From Sva-07 sp963829585 (GTDB lineage Bacteria > Actinomycetota > Acidimicrobiia > Acidimicrobiales > Ilumatobacteraceae), in NCBI GenBank assembly GCA_963829585.1, contig CAWHJD010000021.1, forward strand, positions 186,001 through 250,000: DNA of 64,000 bases. The letters run 5' to 3'. The number at the start of each line of letters is the position of its first letter. Position 1 is the first letter of the stretch. This document shows positions 59,179 to 64,000 of this stretch, piece after piece. Position numbers and translations under genes: made by a program. Under the pieces are notes generated by a model. The model saw nothing but the letters and a program-made list of their open reading frames with translations. It was not told where the DNA came from and did not search any database.

Positions 59179-59251
59179 AGCCCTCTGTGGGAATCGAACC
59201 CACGACACCAGCCTTACCATGGCTGTGCTCTACCGACTGAGCTAAGAGGGC
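59179..59251 (-). tRNA. tRNA-Thr (GGT)
   Basis: Cloverleaf of 73 nt: acceptor GCCCTCT with AGAGGGC, D arm TAGCTCAGTCGGTAGAGCA, anticodon stem CAGCC/GGCTG with loop ATGGTAA (anticodon GGT), T arm GGTTCGATTCC. No encoded CCA. First of the Thr-Met-tuf group. Confidence 0.94.
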
Positions 59252-59397
59252 GTTCTGACAGGTGCACAGCACCTTTTGTAGCGGTACCGGGGCACCCTTC
59301 GGGGCGCGGCACCGCCGCGACCAAGCAGGGGAGTGTACCGGCCGAGCGAGGACAACCACCGCGGGAATTCACCCGTGCGGCAGTACTCTGCGAGGTC

Positions 59398-59928
59398 GTG
59401 TCGACCACGGGATCCAACACCTCGACGGACGTGGCCGGCCCGATCAGCGTTCGCCTCGCGAACCTCGACGATGCCCCGGCCGTCATGGCGATCTACAACG
59501 CCGAGGTCGAGAACCACGTCAGTACGTTCGATCTCGTCGCCCGGACACTCGACGAGCAGCGTCGCTGGCTGGCGCAACGATCCGGTGCGTTCTCCGCTGT
59601 CGTGGCGGTCCTCGACGACGAGGTGGTCGGCTTCGCCTCCCTGTCTCCGTACAAGGAACGTGCCGCCTATCGCACGACCGTGGAGGACTCCGTCTACGTG
59701 TCACGCGAGCACCCGAGGTCGGGCATCGGTCGCACGCTGATGGAGCACGTGATCGGCATTGCCCGTGACTCCGGTTTCCATTCGGTCATCGCCCGGATCG
59801 AGGCGAGCGGCACCGCCTCGCGAGCACTGCACGAGGCATGTGGATTCGAACTGGTCGGCATCGAACGCGAGGTCGGCCGCAAGTTCAATCGTTGGCTCGA
59901 CGTCGCCATCATGCAGTTGATGCTCTGA
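59398..59928 (+). CDS. GNAT-family N-acetyltransferase (phosphinothricin-acetyltransferase-like)
   Basis: A 176-residue acetyl-CoA-dependent acetyltransferase. Motif A region reads VSREHPRSGIGRTLMEHVIG (CoA pyrophosphate loop), preceded by TTVEDSVYV and followed by SVIARIEASGTASRALHEAC, a pattern seen in the PAT/Bar subgroup that acetylates amino-acid analogues. The start is a GTG at 59398. It is transcribed away from the tRNA genes and its substrate is unknown. Confidence 0.87.
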   Translation: MSTTGSNTSTDVAGPISVRLANLDDAPAVMAIYNAEVENHVSTFDLVARTLDEQRRWLAQRSGAFSAVVAVLDDEVVGFASLSPYKERAAYRTTVEDSVYVSREHPRSGIGRTLMEHVIGIARDSGFHSVIARIEASGTASRALHEACGFELVGIEREVGRKFNRWLDVAIMQLML

Positions 59929-59944
59929 CGGCCGCCCGCGTCGA

Positions 59945-61954
59945 TCAGTATCCGGCGGCGGTGATCACCTGCGGGACGATCGCCTCCATCACGTCGCGCT
60001 GCAGTTGGCCCGTGTTGCGGAAGTGGATCCCGTCGGTGCGAAGCGTGGACGAGCCGCAGTCGTAACCGGGACAGAGCCACTCCTGGTACTCGAACCGCGG
60101 CGCATCGATCTGGTCGATCAGCGTGTTCAGGCACGCCGTGCCGGGGCCCTGTTCGGCGACCGGCAACGTGGGCGGAGCGACCGACGACACCACCGCGACC
60201 GCGCTCGCACCGATGCGCTCGACCATGGCGCGGTAGTCGCGCAACCACCGCTCGTCGAACCCCGGTTCGCACGGCTGCACGACAGATCCGTCGTCGAGCT
60301 GCTGACCCGCTCCCACACCGGGCCAGCCGAACAGCGTCAGCACCACGTCGGGTTCCCAGTCGGCGATCACCTGGTCGTAGCGTTCCGGACCGTCGCAGCC
60401 AGGGTTGTCGACGAGATTGGTCCCGTCACCGAGCCACCACACTCCTTCGTGGATGACCGAGCAGGCGATCCCCCCGACGTTCATGACCTCGACCCGGCCG
60501 AACGCGTCCACGTCGTACTGCTCGATGTCGCTGTCGCCCCTCAACGAGTCGGCCACCGAATCGCCGACGATCAACAGTCTGAGTGCACGATCCGACGGGA
60601 ACGATCGCGTCGGCGCCGGCGCGGTCGGCGCCGGTGTGGTCGCCGACGGATCCGTGGACCCGGGCTGTGTCGGGGGCGCCGCCGACAGCTGCGTCGAAGG
60701 CGGGGTCGCAGGCGGCGCCACGGGTGGCGGCACGGAGTAAGCGGCGGCCTCGACGGTCGTCTGGGCCTGGTTGGCGACAACCACGGCTCCGACCGCGAGA
60801 CCCATGGCCAGCGTGGTGTAGGCGAGCGCCCGCTGCGGTCGACGCCGAGTCGGGAGCGGAGCGCGACGCTCGACGACGAACCACGACGCCGCGGCCAACA
60901 CTGCGGTGGCGAGCACCCAGAGCGCGCCGAGCGCCGGACCGCTGAGTCCGGTGCGACTGCTGTCGAGCACCACGATGACCGGCCAGTGCCACAGGTAGAT
61001 GCCGTACGACACGGTGCCGGCCACCACGAGCCAGCGCAACGACAGCGCCGAGCCGAGCTTCCCGGCACCCATGGCCGCGTACATGACCACCAGCGAGAGC
61101 ACGGCGATCAGCAGGAACCCCGGCCCGTACAGCCAGCGCTCGCTGCCGTCGATGGTCACGGCAACGACGACCAACCCGACTGCCGCGGCGACGCCCGTCA
61201 CGTCGCGAACGACACTGCGTCGCTGCAATGACATCACGTGCTCGTGGGTCGTCAACGCGCCGGCGATCGCACCGATGGCCAGGGCGACCGCGCGGGTGTC
61301 GGTGCCGTAGTACAGGCGGCTGAGCGAGACACCGTCGTCGCTGCGCAGCACGAGCGTGGTGACCAGCGATGCCGTCGCAACGGCCACACCCACCGAGGCG
61401 ACGATCGAGCGGAACCGGATCGTCCGCCCCCGACAGATCCACGCCAGGAACGCGATCACGATCGGCCACACGATGTAGAACTGCTCCTCGACCGCCAACG
61501 ACCATGCATGTTCCAGCAAGGGCGGTGCCTCGTACGTCGCGAAGTAGTCGCGTCCCTCGCCGATCTGTGCCCAGTTCGCCACGTACAGGATCGTCGACGC
61601 CACATCTCGCCCGACGCGACGAGCCGCCGCCCCACCCTCCGCGATCGAGTACGCCAACACCGCACCGATGACCACCATCAACGCCGGAAGGAGGCGTCTC
61701 GCACGACGGGCCCAGAAGTGCCCGAGTGACAGGCGATCGGTGCGCTCGACTTCCGCCACGGCGAGACCCGTGATGAGGAACCCCGAGATCACGAAGAACA
61801 CGTCGACGCCGATGAACCCGCCCGACATCACCCCCGCATGGAACAGGAAGACCGCTCCGACGGCCACGGCGCGGAGTCCGTCGAGGCCCGGAAGGTAGAC
61901 GAGGCGGGACCCCCGCTCCGCCTCCGGGGCCGACTGCGAACGCACGGTCGACAT
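59945..61954 (-). CDS. Acyltransferase-3 / SGNH fusion (OafA-like O-acyltransferase)
   Basis: A 669-residue membrane enzyme. The ATG at 61954 follows tRNA-Tyr; the open frame beyond runs through the tRNA and is not coding. The first about 400 residues form ten transmembrane helices of the acyltransferase-3 family: LPGLDGLRAVAVGAVFLFHA with the catalytic His, FFVISGFLITGL, RRARRLLPALMVVI and LEHAWSLAVEEQFYIVWP. A Pro/Ala/Thr linker is followed by an extracytoplasmic SGNH domain (LLIVGDSVADSL, block I; TLRTDGIHFRNTG, block V with Asp-x2-His). Such proteins O-acylate cell-surface polysaccharides or peptidoglycan. Confidence 0.9.
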   Translation of the reverse strand: MSTVRSQSAPEAERGSRLVYLPGLDGLRAVAVGAVFLFHAGVMSGGFIGVDVFFVISGFLITGLAVAEVERTDRLSLGHFWARRARRLLPALMVVIGAVLAYSIAEGGAAARRVGRDVASTILYVANWAQIGEGRDYFATYEAPPLLEHAWSLAVEEQFYIVWPIVIAFLAWICRGRTIRFRSIVASVGVAVATASLVTTLVLRSDDGVSLSRLYYGTDTRAVALAIGAIAGALTTHEHVMSLQRRSVVRDVTGVAAAVGLVVVAVTIDGSERWLYGPGFLLIAVLSLVVMYAAMGAGKLGSALSLRWLVVAGTVSYGIYLWHWPVIVVLDSSRTGLSGPALGALWVLATAVLAAASWFVVERRAPLPTRRRPQRALAYTTLAMGLAVGAVVVANQAQTTVEAAAYSVPPPVAPPATPPSTQLSAAPPTQPGSTDPSATTPAPTAPAPTRSFPSDRALRLLIVGDSVADSLRGDSDIEQYDVDAFGRVEVMNVGGIACSVIHEGVWWLGDGTNLVDNPGCDGPERYDQVIADWEPDVVLTLFGWPGVGAGQQLDDGSVVQPCEPGFDERWLRDYRAMVERIGASAVAVVSSVAPPTLPVAEQGPGTACLNTLIDQIDAPRFEYQEWLCPGYDCGSSTLRTDGIHFRNTGQLQRDVMEAIVPQVITAAGY

Positions 61955-62019
61955 TGAACCAGAACGCGCTCGACATCGGACCGGAGCCCGGCGGCGACGG
62001 GCGCCGTCACGGTCTCGAG

Positions 62020-62104
62020 TGGTGGGCCGGGAAGGATTCGAACCTTCGTAGGCAGTGCCGGCAGATTTACAGTCTGCTCCCTTTGGCCGCTCGGGCACCG
62101 ACCC
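62020..62104 (-). tRNA. tRNA-Tyr (GTA)
   Basis: Class II tRNA of 85 nt including an encoded CCA (62020-62022). Acceptor GGGTCGG with CCGGCCC, anticodon stem GCAGA/TCTGC with loop CTGTAAA (anticodon GTA), a long variable arm (CGGCACTGCCTAC) and T arm GGTTCGAATCC. It is the only tRNA in the window with an encoded CCA. Confidence 0.94.
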
Positions 62105-62214
62105 ATGACTTGTATGTGCGTACCCCGAACGAGCGAAGAACAGGGCGGCCTGAGCGTACCGGTCGACACGGCCGGCGCCACGCCCGGCCGAGCACGCTCG
62201 CTACCCTGGAGGAC

Positions 62215-62703
62215 ATGCCAACGTTCGATGTCGTGTCCGAAGTCGACGCTCAGGAAGTCCGCAACGCGGTCGACCAGGCCCAGCGGGAGATCGCCAACCG
62301 CTTCGACTTCAAGAACACCAACTCCACGATCGAACAGTCCGACATGGTCATCACGCTGCACACGGTGAGTCGTGACCGCCTCGATGCGCTGCGGACCGTG
62401 CTCGAGGAGAAGCTCGTCAAGCGGGGCGTCTCACTGAAGGGCGTCGACTACGGCGACGTGCAGGACGCCACACAGAACACCGTCCGTCAGGTCGTCACGA
62501 TCAAGGTCGGAATCTCCTCCGACAAGGCCAAGGAAGTCAACAAGGTCATCAAGGAGAAGGGTCCGAAGGGCGTGTCGAGCCAGACCCAGGGCGAGTCGAT
62601 CCGGGTGACGGCGAAGAAGCGCGACGACCTCCAGGCCGTCATCGCCACACTCAAGGCAGAAGACCTCGGTATCCCACTGCAGTTCCAGAACTTCCGCGAC
62701 TGA
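62215..62703 (+). CDS. YajQ-family cyclic-di-GMP-binding-type protein
   Basis: A 162-residue cytosolic protein: MPTFDVVSEVDAQEVRNAVD, EIANRFDFKNTNSTIEQSD, and VRVTAKKRDDLQAVIATLKA-type C-terminus ending LQFQNFRD. These blocks identify the YajQ/DUF520 family, some members of which bind c-di-GMP or nucleic acids. GGAGG lies 5 nt before the ATG. Convergent with the following gene, with no intergenic space. The GGDEF-EAL protein near 11 kb could supply its ligand; that link is inference. Confidence 0.9.
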   Translation: MPTFDVVSEVDAQEVRNAVDQAQREIANRFDFKNTNSTIEQSDMVITLHTVSRDRLDALRTVLEEKLVKRGVSLKGVDYGDVQDATQNTVRQVVTIKVGISSDKAKEVNKVIKEKGPKGVSSQTQGESIRVTAKKRDDLQAVIATLKAEDLGIPLQFQNFRD

Positions 62704-64000
62704 TCAGCCGGCAGGCGCGAGCACCGCAGCGACGGCAGCGCGCGCTGCGGCCGCTGACTCTGCCGCAGTCGTGTCGCCGGGCAGCGCTCCGAGGTCGACG
62801 CCGACGTTGGAGGCTTCGACGGCCGCCCATGCAGCTGCGGCATCGGCCTCGGTGCCATTGGCCGCCCGGACCGCCTCGAGCGTCGCGAGTTCCGCCGTGC
62901 GCCAACCCACGAGCTCACGCGCCACTCCGAGTCGGTTCGGGTTCTCGAATCCGACGCCGGGATCACACGTGACGAGCTGCAGCGTGCCGTCGCCGAGAAC
63001 GGTGAAACTCGAGCCGAACTCGACGGGCGCGGAGGCCGACCAGGCTTCGAGCGTGGAACGGAGCGTCGCCGTCTGGAAGACGTCACCACCGGAGAACGTC
63101 GCGTACACGCACGACGTTCCCGCCCGATCGGCGGTCGCCAGGGAATTCTCGACGACCGACTCGCTCGCCTGGTACGCGGTGCGGGAGTCGAGGTACCCCG
63201 CGAACACCAGGAACCAGAACGACCGGTCGAGCGACCGAGGTGACCCCACGACGGTGTCGGCGCCGATCAACATCGGCTCGACGGCGGCGACAGGTACCTC
63301 CGAGGCAAGAGGGCCGGGTCCTGACGTTCCGATCAGCGACAGCGGATTCTCCGCGTCGGTGGTCGGGTTCTCGAACTCGGCGTACGTCGCCGAGGCGAGT
63401 GCCCGATAGCCGACGATCGGCGGCACGAACGCCAAGACGCGCGGCGACGGCTGGTCGACGGCGACAGCGAACGGTGACTGTGCCAGGACGGCCGATGCCT
63501 GACGCTGCACCTCTGCGAGCGTCAGGACCTGATCGTCCAGCGTGCGATTCGGCTGTTCGACCGACCAGGAGAACTCCTGATCGAGCGACGCGGCGGTCAT
63601 CTCCTCGGTGATCTCGGCGTCGACCTGCGCGCCGGTGACACCGAGGTCGGTGTAGACCATGCCGTCAGCGGTGGAGTACACGGCGTCCTGCCAATCGGCG
63701 AGCAGCTCGGTCACGCTCTCCTCGGTGGTCGGTCCGTTCAGCAGGCCGAGCGCCCGCAACGCGGCCTCGTCGGCAGACCAGTCGCCGACCAGCTCCGCAC
63801 CGAGCCGCGTCGTGTAGTCGGCAGTGGGCTCGACGATGACTGCAACGGGCTCGGTGTACTCGACCCCTCTCACCGTCTCGACGGCCTCCGCATACGGTTT
63901 CGTCGCTTCGTCCCAGCCGTCGGGGAACAGATAGGGCCGGCCGTACACGATGGCGGCAGCGACGAGGCCACCCAGGATCGCCAACGTCAACAACAACTTG
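62704..64000 (-). CDS. Membrane-anchored protein of unknown function (5' end beyond window)
   Basis: At least 430 residues; the frame continues past base 64000, so the N-terminus is incomplete. A single hydrophobic helix (LTLAILGGLVAAAIVYGRPY) lies near the visible start and the rest is hydrophilic, so the protein is probably anchored with its bulk outside the cell. No motif is recognised. The bulk is Ala, Glu, Thr and Asp rich with two separate cysteines, each in an isolated context (TSCVYATFSGG, LVTCDPGVG), which might form a disulfide outside. The C-terminal 60 residues are Ala-rich. Function unknown. Confidence 0.75.
   Translation of the reverse strand, partial: KLLLTLAILGGLVAAAIVYGRPYLFPDGWDEATKPYAEAVETVRGVEYTEPVAVIVEPTADYTTRLGAELVGDWSADEAALRALGLLNGPTTEESVTELLADWQDAVYSTADGMVYTDLGVTGAQVDAEITEEMTAASLDQEFSWSVEQPNRTLDDQVLTLAEVQRQASAVLAQSPFAVAVDQPSPRVLAFVPPIVGYRALASATYAEFENPTTDAENPLSLIGTSGPGPLASEVPVAAVEPMLIGADTVVGSPRSLDRSFWFLVFAGYLDSRTAYQASESVVENSLATADRAGTSCVYATFSGGDVFQTATLRSTLEAWSASAPVEFGSSFTVLGDGTLQLVTCDPGVGFENPNRLGVARELVGWRTAELATLEAVRAANGTEADAAAAWAAVEASNVGVDLGALPGDTTAAESAAAARAAVAAVLAPAG

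Noticed and set aside
61955..62098. N-terminal extension of the acyltransferase
   Set aside because: It runs through tRNA-Tyr, whose cloverleaf is complete; the ATG at 61954 is preferred.

Overview
The window is one continuous stretch of a high-GC actinobacterial chromosome. Gene content and order (the whole translation and transcription supercluster on the minus strand, a Zn-type S14, acidic tails on several ribosomal proteins, a c-di-GMP protein, P450 and SDR genes) suggest the class Acidimicrobiia, probably an Ilumatobacter-like organism. That placement is inference from protein character, not from a search.

Layout, read in the main (minus-strand) direction from high to low coordinates. 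64.0-59.4 kb: a partial envelope-associated unknown protein, a YajQ-type protein, tRNA-Tyr, a large acyltransferase and a GNAT acetyltransferase. 59.3-57.1 kb: tRNA-Thr, tRNA-Met, a tuf copy, rpmG, tRNA-Trp and secE. 57.1-45.5 kb: nusG-rplK-rplA-rplJ-rplL-rpoB-rpoC. 45.4-43.7 kb: an AAE-type transporter on the plus strand. 43.5-38.2 kb: rpsL-rpsG, a CBS-domain gene, fusA, a second tuf copy and rpsJ. 38.1-31.8 kb: an accessory block that separates rpsJ from the rest of the S10 operon (HtrA-like protease, hydrolase, LysE exporter, SDR, nitroreductase, TetR, P450). 31.4-19.6 kb: the S10/spc ribosomal run from rplC to secY-adk. 19.5-17.0 kb: a TetR gene and a decayed amidohydrolase gene, where map would often be. 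16.6-12.6 kb: infA-rpmJ-rpsM-rpsK-rpsD-rpoA-rplQ-truA. 12.7-9.3 kb: a GGDEF-EAL signalling protein and a divergent glycosyltransferase. 9.1-1 kb: rplM-rpsI-glmM, a very large GlmS-like protein, acpS, an acyl-CoA ligase and nnr.

Most genes cooperate in building the ribosome, RNA polymerase and the Sec translocon, followed by amino-sugar (peptidoglycan precursor) synthesis. Strong hairpins lie after rpsJ, rpsG, rplL, rplA and between the converging transporter and rpoC genes, and good promoter matches lie before rpoB, infA and rplM.

The most unusual features are: both tuf copies carry the same 2-base reading-frame break; L22 and S3 lie in one uninterrupted reading frame; a 15-bp word (coding SASDE in two genes) recurs four times; an approximately 79-bp inverted repeat brackets the rplL terminator; infA seems to have only a CTG start at the expected place; S12 carries Arg88; and several other genes (glmS-like, amidohydrolase, hydrolase) have frame breaks. 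Sequence error is a live alternative for the frame breaks and is flagged where it applies.
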